This document shows positions 50,497-59,724 of a DNA stretch of 64,000 nt, piece by piece. Source of the DNA: an uncultured Alphaproteobacteria bacterium (GTDB lineage: Bacteria > Pseudomonadota > Alphaproteobacteria > RF32 > CAG-239); the NCBI GenBank assembly GCA_934271715.1, contig CAKQRZ010000011.1:18217-82216 (forward strand), in the 5' to 3' direction. The notes under the pieces were generated by a model. It had not been told where the DNA came from, made no database searches, and saw only the letters and a program-made list of their open reading frames with translations. The position numbers and the translations under genes were made by a program. The stretch's first letter is position 1. Every line of letters begins with the position of its first letter.

Positions 50497-50539
50497 TAAG
50501 CTAAGGGTTATATTACTTTGGTAATAGTCAGGAGTATAA

Positions 50540-50580
50540 GTAAAAAAATACCGGCTTCAGACTGGCTGAAACCGGTAATA
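50540..50580 (-). terminator. Intrinsic terminator of the mscS-type gene
   Basis: On the minus strand ACCGGTTTCAG pairs with CTGAAGCCGGT (one bulge), followed by seven T. Confidence 0.8.
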
Positions 50581-50598
50581 ATACAGACTTTAGATATA

Positions 50599-53025
50599 TC
50601 AGCTTTGTTCTGTCTCTCCTTTTTTGAGGGCGTAGAACTGATTATCTTGCGCCACTTTTTCGCCGGAGTGAACCACAATCTGCGGAAACGGAATTTCTAT
50701 GCCTTCTTCAATAAAGCGTTTGTTGATGGAAAAACGCAAATCGCTTGGTACAATCCAGCCTTTCCAAATATCATTGGTATAGCAGCGCAGCTCAAATGTC
50801 AGACTGCTGTCGGCAAAGTCTTTGAACAGCACATAAGGAGCCGGATTTTTCATGACATACTTATGAGCCAAAGCACATTCAAGCAAAATTTTGCGGACTT
50901 TTTCTACGTCTGAACCATAGGCCACGCCAACCATAATGCTTTGGCGAGAGATGTTGTCGCCGTGAGTCAGGTTGACAATGGAGCTGGAAAGCAAAGTCGC
51001 GTTCGGCACAATAACGCTGGTGCGGTTAAAGCTTTCCATTTCGGTAGAACGGATGTTGATTTGCTTGATTTTACCCTCGGTGCCGTTCATAATTACCCAG
51101 TCGCCGACTTTAAACGGACGCTCAAACAAAATGATGATACCGGATACAAGGTTCTTAATCACATCCTGCAAGCCGAAACCGATACCTACTGACAAAGCAC
51201 CGGCGATGAATGCGAGGTTGGTTAAGTCAACACCAACGGCGATAATCGCCAGCAAGCACGATATAATGAAACCTACAAAGCTGATGCCGGAAATCAGCGA
51301 GTGCTTAATGCCGTCGTCAATATCCATATTGTTGAAAACATTGGACGCTAGATGCTTTTTGATGATTTTTACAATTGTTAAAGATACAAAGAATACTAAA
51401 ATACCAAAAGCAATGGCGATTAAGGAAATCTGCACGCCGCCGATTTTGAAACCAAACAACAGTTTTTTGCCCATTTGCAGCATAAAATCACCAGGTAATC
51501 CCCACAGATTTAATAAAATAAAAATAAGAGCCAATATCAAAATCGGGTTAATAAAAGAAGTCAGCCAAAATTCTATCTTACTGATGTTGCGTTTGGTGAT
51601 GCGGATGGATTTCATCCAGGGACTTGCCAAAATAAGCCGCTTTAGGATATCTATAAAAGCATGGCGGAAAAGTTCAAAAATACCAAAAATTACCATAGAT
51701 AAAATAAGGTTGCGCAAAATAAAGGAAGAAAGTTCCGGATAGCCGACTAAAGACAAGCCGAAAGCGGTGGCTAACAGCAGATTGCTGGCAACCATAATTT
51801 TGAATCCGCTGTCCAGCGAATCGGTTTCTTCTTCATTTTCTTCAATATTTTCGGTGTTGATTCCTTTTCTTTCGCGATATGAATCCACGGCAATTTTGAT
51901 TATCCAAATCAGGAAAAACGCCTTAACCGCACAGGAAATCATTGTCAAAAAATGTATAGTGTCAATGGAGTATTTTGCCTTTTGGGCAACAACAACCTGT
52001 ATGAGAGCGATGGCGTTACAGATGATAAATAAAAATATTACTCTAGTGAAACGTAAAGCTTGGTCGTTGGGAATGTTAAATAGCCTCCATTGAGGGTGGT
52101 TAGGCGCAAAAGTCACACGGGAAATAGTTGCCTCAATAATCGCTAAAAACGAGGCGAAACCGCTTATCATTAAAACATGTCCCAGTAAACTGTCGCCAAA
52201 AATTTTTGTGCTGACCATCCAAATCATACAAGCGCCGACAAAAGCGTCCGGAATCAATCCTCGGGCAATGGCAACGGCAATGGCGGCAACAACTTTGCGG
52301 CTGAAATGCGGCAGCTCTATGTCATCTTTGTATCCCCAATGCGTTAAGATATATTTACGCAAAATAATCGCAACCGCCAATGCGGCAATCAAAATAAGCG
52401 CCATAGAAACAATGCTGAATATGGTGTAGCTTCTGGCTTCTTTAGGAATACCCTGATACCAGTCAACCGGCGATTTTGTGATATCCCAAAAGAAAATGGC
52501 GTAAAGCTTTAGGCTGTTAAAGAAAACCATCGGGTTAATCAAGGCTGATTGCTTGGTGATTAAGTCACCGTAAACACGCTTGCTGCGCGCATTTAAAACC
52601 TGCGTTGTTAAGTCTTCTATTTTGACAATCAGCAAATCGGCTTCTTTCAAAACACGGTCTTCGGCCGTCAGCTCTTTAGTCAAATCATTGCGCTGCTTGG
52701 TTATAACCTTGTCCTCGGTAGCGCCTTCTTTCGGTTCGCCTAAGGCGTCCAGCTGCTTTTGGATATATTTGATTTCTTTGTCCAAATCTTTGCGGTTGGC
52801 GCTGATTTGCGCTTCTTGTTCGCTTAAATAGCTGACATAGCTGTTGATATTTTCTTCAGTTAAATTTTCGCCTTTCAGCGCATTGTCAATTTGCTCCAGC
52901 TTTTTATTGACTTTGTTAAAGTCTATGGAGTTTTTAGAATCCGCACCGTCAGCGGCTTGCAGATTGCCGACAAACAAAAATGCGGCAAAAAAGACAATAA
53001 ACAGAGTTTTAAAAAATTTAACCAT
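50599..53025 (-). CDS. Large MscS-family mechanosensitive channel (DUF3772 type)
   Basis: 808 residues. Signal peptide about 1-24, periplasmic coiled coil (about 35-150, 'LEQIDNALKGENLTEENINS'), about ten membrane helices, then the MscS core: pore helix 'LAFIAGALSVGIGFGLQDVI', beta domain 'GIIILFERPFKVGDWVIMNG' and 'IRSTEMESFNRTSVIVPNAT'. It opens under membrane tension to release solutes. The N-terminal domain is like that of DUF3772 channels of alphaproteobacteria. Follows the semialdehyde dehydrogenase homologue by ten bases. Confidence 0.9.
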   Translation of the reverse strand: MVKFFKTLFIVFFAAFLFVGNLQAADGADSKNSIDFNKVNKKLEQIDNALKGENLTEENINSYVSYLSEQEAQISANRKDLDKEIKYIQKQLDALGEPKEGATEDKVITKQRNDLTKELTAEDRVLKEADLLIVKIEDLTTQVLNARSKRVYGDLITKQSALINPMVFFNSLKLYAIFFWDITKSPVDWYQGIPKEARSYTIFSIVSMALILIAALAVAIILRKYILTHWGYKDDIELPHFSRKVVAAIAVAIARGLIPDAFVGACMIWMVSTKIFGDSLLGHVLMISGFASFLAIIEATISRVTFAPNHPQWRLFNIPNDQALRFTRVIFLFIICNAIALIQVVVAQKAKYSIDTIHFLTMISCAVKAFFLIWIIKIAVDSYRERKGINTENIEENEEETDSLDSGFKIMVASNLLLATAFGLSLVGYPELSSFILRNLILSMVIFGIFELFRHAFIDILKRLILASPWMKSIRITKRNISKIEFWLTSFINPILILALIFILLNLWGLPGDFMLQMGKKLLFGFKIGGVQISLIAIAFGILVFFVSLTIVKIIKKHLASNVFNNMDIDDGIKHSLISGISFVGFIISCLLAIIAVGVDLTNLAFIAGALSVGIGFGLQDVIKNLVSGIIILFERPFKVGDWVIMNGTEGKIKQINIRSTEMESFNRTSVIVPNATLLSSSIVNLTHGDNISRQSIMVGVAYGSDVEKVRKILLECALAHKYVMKNPAPYVLFKDFADSSLTFELRCYTNDIWKGWIVPSDLRFSINKRFIEEGIEIPFPQIVVHSGEKVAQDNQFYALKKGETEQS

Positions 53026-53035
53026 GAATTTATTC

Positions 53036-54040
53036 CTATTTTTTTAGCAAATATTTCAAAATATTGTAGGCGTTTTGAGCTGTTCCGGCGCGCAGGTCAT
53101 CGGCAACACACCAAAAACTAAAACCGTTTTCAACAGAAATATCCTGACGCAGGCGGCTGATATAAATGTCATTTTCGCCCTGAACATCGTTGATAGAAAC
53201 ATAGCCGCAGTCAACGTGCTTGTCAAAAACCACCACGCCTTTTGTGTCGCGCATTTGATTGCGAATTTGGTCAATGTCAACGTCATCGGCGCATTCAACG
53301 TTTACAAACTCGCCGATACCGATAAAGGCCGGAATAACCGCGCAGTTGGCGTGTACTTTTATATCTCCTCCCAAAATTTTTTTAATTTCAACATTCGCCG
53401 CCCACTCATATTTTGTTTCATCGCCGATAAATTCTCCGACTTGCGGCAATACGTTAAAGGCAATTTGTTTATGAAAGATTTTTTCATCGTCCACCAATGG
53501 TTCGTTCATAAAAATTTTGCGTGTTTGGGCAAAAAGCTCATCCATTGCCTCGCGTCCATAGATTGACGCCGCCATATAGGTGTTGATTACCAAACGTTTG
53601 ATTTTGTGTGTTTCGGCAATTTTTTGCAACGGGAGCATAATCTGAGTTACTTGCGGAGACGGAACAGCGATGATGCCTTTTTTGGCATCCGCAATCAGTT
53701 TGTCATTCAAGCCGGCGATAATCAGCGGAACATCGGAATCGGCGGCGTAAGCCGATGAACAGTCAATAACCATTACTTTTTTGGCCGAAGCGTGCGGAAT
53801 ATATCGTTTGGCAATTTCTTCCGAAGTGGCAAACACGGCGATTTTAACAGATGAAAAGTCAAAATCATCCAAATTCCAGACATCCATGTCCACATCTTCA
53901 CCGTAAGAAACCTGGGTGCCGAGCGGACTGTTTGTGTCGACCGCAAAAATATTGTCGGCAGGAGTGCCGTTTTCTTCTAAAATGTTTAATAGTTCACGTC
54001 CTAAACTGTTATTAACACCAACAATGGCAATTTTATTCAT
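53036..54040 (-). CDS. Aspartate-semialdehyde dehydrogenase homologue lacking catalytic residues
   Basis: 334 residues, GAGG before the ATG at 54040. NAD(P) fold 'IAIVGVNNSLGRELLNILEE', and family features such as 'VINTYMAASIYGREAMDELF', 'NVLPQVGEFIGDETKYEW', 'RLRQDISVENGFSFWCVADD'. At the active site, where family members have NPNCST, it reads VPSPQVT: no Cys. The downstream RVPV..GHS region reads VIPAFIGIG, so the substrate-binding Arg and catalytic His are also gone. It recalls E. coli Usg, another non-catalytic relative. Either a pseudoenzyme or a new activity; a true asd must lie elsewhere if lysine/threonine synthesis is intact. Confidence 0.8.
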   Translation of the reverse strand: MNKIAIVGVNNSLGRELLNILEENGTPADNIFAVDTNSPLGTQVSYGEDVDMDVWNLDDFDFSSVKIAVFATSEEIAKRYIPHASAKKVMVIDCSSAYAADSDVPLIIAGLNDKLIADAKKGIIAVPSPQVTQIMLPLQKIAETHKIKRLVINTYMAASIYGREAMDELFAQTRKIFMNEPLVDDEKIFHKQIAFNVLPQVGEFIGDETKYEWAANVEIKKILGGDIKVHANCAVIPAFIGIGEFVNVECADDVDIDQIRNQMRDTKGVVVFDKHVDCGYVSINDVQGENDIYISRLRQDISVENGFSFWCVADDLRAGTAQNAYNILKYLLKK

Positions 54041-54128
54041 GATGAGCCTCTTAAAAAAATAAATTATGGCGGTATAATAAAACAAAAGTGTTTACAAATA
54101 AATAAAATTCATAAAATGAAAATAAAAA

Positions 54129-54155
54129 AAGCACTCGCCAAAAAAACGAGTGCTT
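54129..54155. terminator. Intrinsic terminator
   Basis: AAGCACTCG pairs with CGAGTGCTT; on the minus strand it is followed by a T run and ends the gene at 54181. Confidence 0.8.
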
Positions 54156-54180
54156 GTAAGATGTCTAAGATTTGAACTAC

Positions 54181-54645
54181 TTAATCTGTCAAACCTGCTG
54201 CGTTGGCGACTTCCGGACTGAGAGGAGTGAGACGCTTGCGCGGCTTGGTGTACTTCTTGCTGTTGACCTTAGCCGAATTGTAGCGCTTCCAACGGGCATT
54301 CTCATTTACCAGCTTGTAGGTCGTGCCGTCAAGCAGGAACTCAGAACCGACATTGGTTTCCGAAGCGATGACCGAGGAGTCAATAACCTGTGCCTTACCT
54401 GTCTGAATGTCAACCACAACGCAAAGCGGATTACCATCCTTGATGTAAGCGTAGAATGGCACACCTGCAGGTTTCTTGAACGTATCAACACGTAAAACAA
54501 GTTGAACCAGACGAGGTACGAGCTTTGTCAGCATGTCGATGTTGAGAAGGTCAGGATTGGCCTTGTTGAACTTTTTCATAGCACTGTTAGCCTTACGGTT
54601 AACAAAATAAGCGTTCAAATTCACAGAAGCAATAATCTTACACAT
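54181..54645 (-). CDS. Hypothetical protein, Bacteroidota-like
   Basis: 154 residues from the ATG at 54645. No signal peptide. 'KFNKANPDLLNIDMLTKLVP', 'GVPFYAYIKDGNPLCVVVDI', 'GSEFLLDGTTYKLVNENARW', basic tail 'KKYTKPRKRLTP'. I recognise no family. No Shine-Dalgarno (upstream AAATTATTTTGCAT), many codons ending in C or G (AAG, GTC, ACC) unlike the neighbours, and a private terminator: a likely acquired single-gene cassette. Confidence 0.6.
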   Translation of the reverse strand: MCKIIASVNLNAYFVNRKANSAMKKFNKANPDLLNIDMLTKLVPRLVQLVLRVDTFKKPAGVPFYAYIKDGNPLCVVVDIQTGKAQVIDSSVIASETNVGSEFLLDGTTYKLVNENARWKRYNSAKVNSKKYTKPRKRLTPLSPEVANAAGLTD

Positions 54646-54727
54646 ATGCAAAATAATTTAAGGGTTAATAATAAATTCAGTACCCAATTATATAACATTA
54701 CTTTTTGGCAAAATCAAGCATAATTTG

Positions 54728-56332
54728 TCAAAATTTTGTTATTTTTTTACATTTGTGCGATAAATCAAGCTGTTGTTTGTATTCCTGAGCCGAAATTCCA
54801 CCTATTCCAAGCAAGGTGTGAAAAATATTATCATGCGAAACGGCATCTTTTTCAGCCGATTTTAAACATTGTTTGTCTATCTTTAGCGCGTCTAAGGACG
54901 AATCCGCCGACCAGATGAAAAACGGAATGTGTTTCTGCTCTTTGGGAGCAATAATATAAGGAGCGGAATGCAGATATATATTATATTCGCCCAATGATTC
55001 GCCGTGGTCGGAAATGTATATAAGCATACTGTTGTACTGCGGATAATCTGTTTGCAGCAGGGAGATTATGTCTGCCAAATTTTGCGAAGTGTAAAGAATG
55101 GTATTATCATAGGTGTTGACAATTTTTTCAACAGAGCATTTATTCAGCTTTTCGGTGTTGCAAACAGGCGCGAATCGGCTGAACTCTTGCGGATAGCGTT
55201 TATAATATGTCGGACCGTGGCTGCCGGCTTGGTGCATAACCAAAACAGTATTCTGCGCCGGTTTAGCCAGATGCTTTTGCATTTCTGATGTTAAAATGCT
55301 GTCAAAACAGGTTCCGGCGCCGCTTGGGCAAGGCGTGTGGGTTTCTACGCGCGTGCAGACGCCTTTGCAGTCGCTGTTGTTTTCCAGCCAAACTACGCGC
55401 CAGTTATTTTTCTTAAATATATCCAGCACATTTTCGGTATAGTCCAAACTGCCGTTGTCAAATTCCGTGCGGTTGTCTTTGGCAAACATGCAAGGGACGG
55501 AAACGGCGGTGGATGTGCCGCAGGAGACTGCGTTAGTAAAGTTTATAATGCTGCCGGAATATGGTGCCAGCGGCGCGTTGGTATCGCGGCTGTAGCCGTC
55601 CAAAGAAAAATTGGCGGCGCGGGCGGTTTCTCCGACCACAAAAACAATCAATAACGGCTTGTCATTATTCCAATATTTCGTAAAGTGCGAATCCATGCCG
55701 ATTGGCGTAAATTCGTGATTAGCCCGCAGGTTGTGCTTGACCGTGGAGCTTATGGCGCCGATATAGTTTACCGGAATCAGCAAATATTTTACCGGTTTGT
55801 TGTTGCGGGCAAACTGCGCCACATCTTTGCTGTTGGGTACAATAATTGTGGCAAACAGCAGCAGGCACAAAACCAGCAGACCGCCTCGCTGTTTTAAGAG
55901 GCTGGTTTCCGTAAAATTGAGCCGGCTGATAATAAATGACGGTATTCCGCCTAAAACCAAAATATAAGCCAGCAGCGTAAAGTTCAGCAGTTCTGCGGTT
56001 TCGTGCGGGTTGGTCTGCAAAACATTGCGCAGCATTTCTTCATCTATAGCGACATGATAGTTTTTTACAAAGTAAAAGACGCCGCTGTTTAAGATTAAAA
56101 AGAAAATAGATAGAGGTTTAATCGTCCATTTCCAAAAGAGTATCAATCCGCAAACTGTCAGCAGCGCCCACAGCACAAAAAATGTACCGATTGTAAAGAG
56201 CAGGCTTTGGCTGATATCCTGAATTTTAGAAAAAAACACGCAGTTAAAAGCAAGTAAAGTGTACAGCATATAAAGAATGCTGTACACTTCTATATTCAGA
56301 GAAAAGGAGCGGAATAACTGCGGTTTAGCCAT
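54728..56332 (-). CDS. eptA: Phosphoethanolamine transferase, EptA family
   Basis: 534 residues from the ATG at 56332. Five membrane helices (about 1-175), DUF1705-like region 'KNYHVAIDEEMLRNVLQTNP', then the periplasmic sulfatase-fold domain: Glu in 'VFVVGETARAANFSLDGYSR', nucleophile Thr in 'AVSCGTSTAVSVPCMFAKDN', 'MHQAGSHGPTYYKRYP', 'LIYISDHGESLGE'. Paired Cys match the family's disulfides. It adds phosphoethanolamine to lipid A, lowering negative charge and often polymyxin sensitivity. 22 bases after alaS. Confidence 0.9.
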   Translation of the reverse strand: MAKPQLFRSFSLNIEVYSILYMLYTLLAFNCVFFSKIQDISQSLLFTIGTFFVLWALLTVCGLILFWKWTIKPLSIFFLILNSGVFYFVKNYHVAIDEEMLRNVLQTNPHETAELLNFTLLAYILVLGGIPSFIISRLNFTETSLLKQRGGLLVLCLLLFATIIVPNSKDVAQFARNNKPVKYLLIPVNYIGAISSTVKHNLRANHEFTPIGMDSHFTKYWNNDKPLLIVFVVGETARAANFSLDGYSRDTNAPLAPYSGSIINFTNAVSCGTSTAVSVPCMFAKDNRTEFDNGSLDYTENVLDIFKKNNWRVVWLENNSDCKGVCTRVETHTPCPSGAGTCFDSILTSEMQKHLAKPAQNTVLVMHQAGSHGPTYYKRYPQEFSRFAPVCNTEKLNKCSVEKIVNTYDNTILYTSQNLADIISLLQTDYPQYNSMLIYISDHGESLGEYNIYLHSAPYIIAPKEQKHIPFFIWSADSSLDALKIDKQCLKSAEKDAVSHDNIFHTLLGIGGISAQEYKQQLDLSHKCKKITKF

Positions 56333-56354
56333 AAAAGTTCGCCCTTTTCCATGC

Positions 56355-58979
56355 TTAAGCAATCATTGCTTTGATTTTGGCGATAGCGTCATTGATTTTA
56401 GATGCATCGGAACCGCCGGCCTGAGCCATATCCGGACGTCCGCCGCCGCCTTGTCCGCCAACCACGGCAGAAGCAGCGCGAACTAAGTCTACGGCATTAT
56501 ATTTAGCTGTCAAATCTTTGCTGACGCCAACAACAACAGATGCTTTATCATCTTTATCCGAGCAAAGAACCACAATGCCGGAGCCGAGATTTTGCATGAT
56601 GTCATCAACAAAAGCTTTCAATTCTTTAGGATGCGCACCAGATATAAACTTACCGACAAATTTTATGCCGTTAACAGTTTCGGTTTCATCTGATGAGGAT
56701 TTACCGCTAGCCAGAGCTTTTTTGAGATTAAAAATTTCTTGCTCTTGTTTTTTGCGTTCTTCCAACAAGCTGTTGATACGTGCTTCCAAATCATTCAGAT
56801 TTGTTTTTAAGGTTGCGGCAACATTGTGTAATTTGTTTTCGGTTTCACGCACATAAGAATCTGCGCCAACGCCGGTTAAGCATTCCAAACGGCGCACGCC
56901 GGCAGCCACGGCTGATTCACCAATAATGTGGAAATAACCGATGTTTCCGGTAGAACATACATGTGTACCGCCGCAAAGTTCGCGAGAGAATGGAGCATTT
57001 TCATCGCCCATTGTTACCACGCGCACGTCATCGCCGTATTTTTCGTCAAACAAAGCCATAGCACCAAGTTTAACAGCTTCTTCTTTGTTCATAATAACGG
57101 TTGTTACTGGCAAATCATTGCGGATTTGCTCGTTGACAATATCTTCGACCTGACGTAGCTGTTCGGCGGTGATTTGCTTTGGATGAGAAACGTCAAAACG
57201 CATTCTGTCGGCTTCTACCATAGAACCTTTTTGCGCAACGTGGTCACCCAAAATCATTTTCAGAGCTTTGTGGGCAAGGTGGGTTACCGAGTGGTTGGCG
57301 CAAATACGCTTGCGGTTTTCTTCATCAACTTCAAAGTTGGCGCAATCACCGATTTTGACGGAACCTTTTTCCAATTCGCAGACATGAACAAAGATTTTTT
57401 CCAATTTACGTTTAGTATCGGTAACTTTTGCCGTGAAGTCTTTTGAAACAATCAGTCCGGTGTCGCCGACTTGCCCGCCGCATTCGCCGTAAAACGGAGT
57501 TTGATTGGCCACAAGCTCAAATTTACCCGAAGTAACCTCATTAACTTCTTTGTTATCTTGAATTAAGGCAACAACTTCGCCGTCTGATTTTGTAACATTA
57601 TAACCTAAAAATTCGGTCGGATTTACCTTATCTTCTACAGAATACCAAACTTTTTCTACAGCCGTATCGCCGGAACCAGCCCAGTTTTTACGAGCTTCTT
57701 CTTTTTGATGAGCCATGCAGGCGTCAAAACCTTCAGTATCCACTTCAATGTTTTTGTTTTTTAGAGCGTCTTGTGTCAAATCCAACGGAAAACCATAAGT
57801 GTCGTAAAGTTTGAATGCGGTTTCGCCGCTCAGTTTGTCGCCGCGTCCCAAATGAGAGATTTCTTCATCAAGCAATTTCAAGCCTTTATCCAAAGTGCGT
57901 CCAAAACGTTCTTCTTCTATTTTGATTGTTTCTTTTATCAAATTTTCTCTGGCGTAAAGTTCAGGATAAGCTTCGCCCATTTCTTTTTGCAAAGTCGGCA
58001 GTAGTTTGTAAATCATCGGGTCTTTAACGCCAAGCATATAGGCGTGACGCATAGCACGGCGCATAATGCGGCGCAGAACGTAGCCGCGTCCTTCATTTGA
58101 CGGAAGCACGCCGTCGGCAATCAAGAAGCAAATAGAGCGCAAGTGGTCGGCAATTACATTGTGTGAAGCTTTTAACGGACCGTTAGGGTCGGTGTTGGCC
58201 ATGTCGGCAATAGCTTTGATAATGTGTTGAAACATATCGGTGTCAAAATTGGAGTGAACGCCTTGCAAAATGGCGGCAATACGCTCCAATCCCATACCGG
58301 TATCAATTCCCGGACGCTTTAAGTTAATGCGCGAACCGTCGGCCAAATCTTCAAATTGGTCAAAAACCAAATTCCAAATTTCAATAAAACGGTCGCCGTC
58401 TTCTTCCGGAGTTCCCGGTAAACCGCCCCAAACTTCCGGACCGTGGTCGTAAAAAATTTCGGAACAAGGACCGCAAGGGCCGGTATCGCCCATTTGCCAA
58501 AAGTTGTCTTTGGTGCTGATGCGAATAATTCTGTCGTCAGACAAACCAGAAACTTTTTTCCATAAATTATAGGCTTCTTCATCGTTATAGTAGATGGTAA
58601 CGGCGAGCTTATCTTTAGGCAAGCCGAAATCTTTTGTCAGCAATTCCCAAGCAAAAGGAATAGCGCCGTCTTTGAAATAATCGCCAAAAGAAAAGTTACC
58701 GAGCATTTCAAAAAATGTGTGGTGGCGTACATCATAGCCTACGCTGTCAAGGTCATTATGTTTACCGCCTGCGCGCACGCTTTTTTGTGCGGTGGTCGCT
58801 CGGGTGTAGTCGCGAGTTTCGTTGCCGGCCAGCACATTTTTAAATTGCACCATACCGGAGTTTGTAAACATCAATGTCGGGTCATTATCCGGAACAAGGG
58901 ATGATGACGGAACAACTTTATGACCGTTCTTGGCAAAATAGTCCAAAAAGGTTTTGCGGATTTGATTTACACTAGTCAT
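56355..58979 (-). CDS. alaS: Alanyl-tRNA synthetase
   Basis: 874 residues, full length. Class II core 'FLDYFAKNGHKVVPSSSLVP', 'RAGGKHNDLDSVGYDVRHHT', 'GDTGPCGPCSEIFYDHGPEV', 'DTGMGLERIAAILQGVHSNF', editing domain with 'NHSVTHLAHKAL' and 'RELCGGTHVCSTGNIG' (zinc ligands), and the C-terminal DHHA1 region 'GGGGRPDMAQAGG'. It charges tRNA-Ala and edits Ser/Gly errors. Confidence 0.97.
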   Translation of the reverse strand: MTSVNQIRKTFLDYFAKNGHKVVPSSSLVPDNDPTLMFTNSGMVQFKNVLAGNETRDYTRATTAQKSVRAGGKHNDLDSVGYDVRHHTFFEMLGNFSFGDYFKDGAIPFAWELLTKDFGLPKDKLAVTIYYNDEEAYNLWKKVSGLSDDRIIRISTKDNFWQMGDTGPCGPCSEIFYDHGPEVWGGLPGTPEEDGDRFIEIWNLVFDQFEDLADGSRINLKRPGIDTGMGLERIAAILQGVHSNFDTDMFQHIIKAIADMANTDPNGPLKASHNVIADHLRSICFLIADGVLPSNEGRGYVLRRIMRRAMRHAYMLGVKDPMIYKLLPTLQKEMGEAYPELYARENLIKETIKIEEERFGRTLDKGLKLLDEEISHLGRGDKLSGETAFKLYDTYGFPLDLTQDALKNKNIEVDTEGFDACMAHQKEEARKNWAGSGDTAVEKVWYSVEDKVNPTEFLGYNVTKSDGEVVALIQDNKEVNEVTSGKFELVANQTPFYGECGGQVGDTGLIVSKDFTAKVTDTKRKLEKIFVHVCELEKGSVKIGDCANFEVDEENRKRICANHSVTHLAHKALKMILGDHVAQKGSMVEADRMRFDVSHPKQITAEQLRQVEDIVNEQIRNDLPVTTVIMNKEEAVKLGAMALFDEKYGDDVRVVTMGDENAPFSRELCGGTHVCSTGNIGYFHIIGESAVAAGVRRLECLTGVGADSYVRETENKLHNVAATLKTNLNDLEARINSLLEERKKQEQEIFNLKKALASGKSSSDETETVNGIKFVGKFISGAHPKELKAFVDDIMQNLGSGIVVLCSDKDDKASVVVGVSKDLTAKYNAVDLVRAASAVVGGQGGGGRPDMAQAGGSDASKINDAIAKIKAMIA

Positions 58980-59085
58980 TGTACGTCCCTAAAAAAGTTT
59001 AGTTTAAATTTATTTAATCGTGGCTAAACTAGCGCAAACTTGTGGTATTGTCTAGCAGAATCTTTAGTGTTTTTTCAAAAATATA

Positions 59086-59577
59086 TTAAAAAATATAAGC
59101 ATTGCCGTTTAAATCAGTTATTCCCCAGTTCAAATAAGTGGCAAAAAGCAGCCAAAATAAATATGGCAGTAACAAATATCCGGAGATTTTGCGCAGATGA
59201 TAATAGGCATCTAGCAGCAGTACCGTGACAAAATCCAATAGTGCTATAACAAAAAATCCGGCCAAAAACATTCCGCTGTAAAAGAAAACATAAGTCCAAA
59301 TAATTTGCAGCAGCATGTTTAGCCAAAAAATTTGTAAAGCATATTTTATTTTTGGTTTGTCATCAGAGCTTAAAATTATGGCGGTTGAAACAATCAACAA
59401 CACATACAACACTCCCCATACCGCCGGAAACACATTGTTAGGCGGAGTAAAAACCGGAAGATTTATTTGAGAATAAAAAGTATTTAGACCAAAATCATTT
59501 AAATATCCGCATAGTCCGGCGGTTACTCCGACCGCTGAAAAAGCATACAAAAATCTTGTCAATACGTTATTAAACAT
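59086..59577 (-). CDS. tspO: TspO/MBR-family membrane protein
   Basis: 163 residues, five membrane helices. 'LPVFTPPNNVFPAVWGVLYV' is the family signature, with 'FWLNMLLQIIWTYVFFYSG' and 'LLLPYLFWLLFATYLNWG'. TspO binds porphyrins and cholesterol-like ligands and tunes tetrapyrrole or stress responses. Single gene. Confidence 0.88.
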   Translation of the reverse strand: MFNNVLTRFLYAFSAVGVTAGLCGYLNDFGLNTFYSQINLPVFTPPNNVFPAVWGVLYVLLIVSTAIILSSDDKPKIKYALQIFWLNMLLQIIWTYVFFYSGMFLAGFFVIALLDFVTVLLLDAYYHLRKISGYLLLPYLFWLLFATYLNWGITDLNGNAYIF

Positions 59578-59724
59578 TGTTTTTCTCCGTTAGTAACAGA
59601 TAGTCATTTGTCGGTTGCTTTCAAGAGAATTAAATTTTTCTTTTTTTGTCACATTTTTTATTTGCATTTTGTCAAAAAATGTGTATGATTGGATATAACT
59701 TTTAAATTATATGGAGTGATTGCC

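Noticed and set aside
50972..51742. Open frame of 256 codons on the plus strand inside the mscS-type gene
   Set aside because: Antisense shadow: the minus frame shows the full MscS core and membrane helices.
54181..56332. Mobile colistin-resistance (mcr) element around the eptA-like gene
   Set aside because: No insertion sequence or mobile genes flank it, and it directly follows alaS in a chromosomal arrangement.
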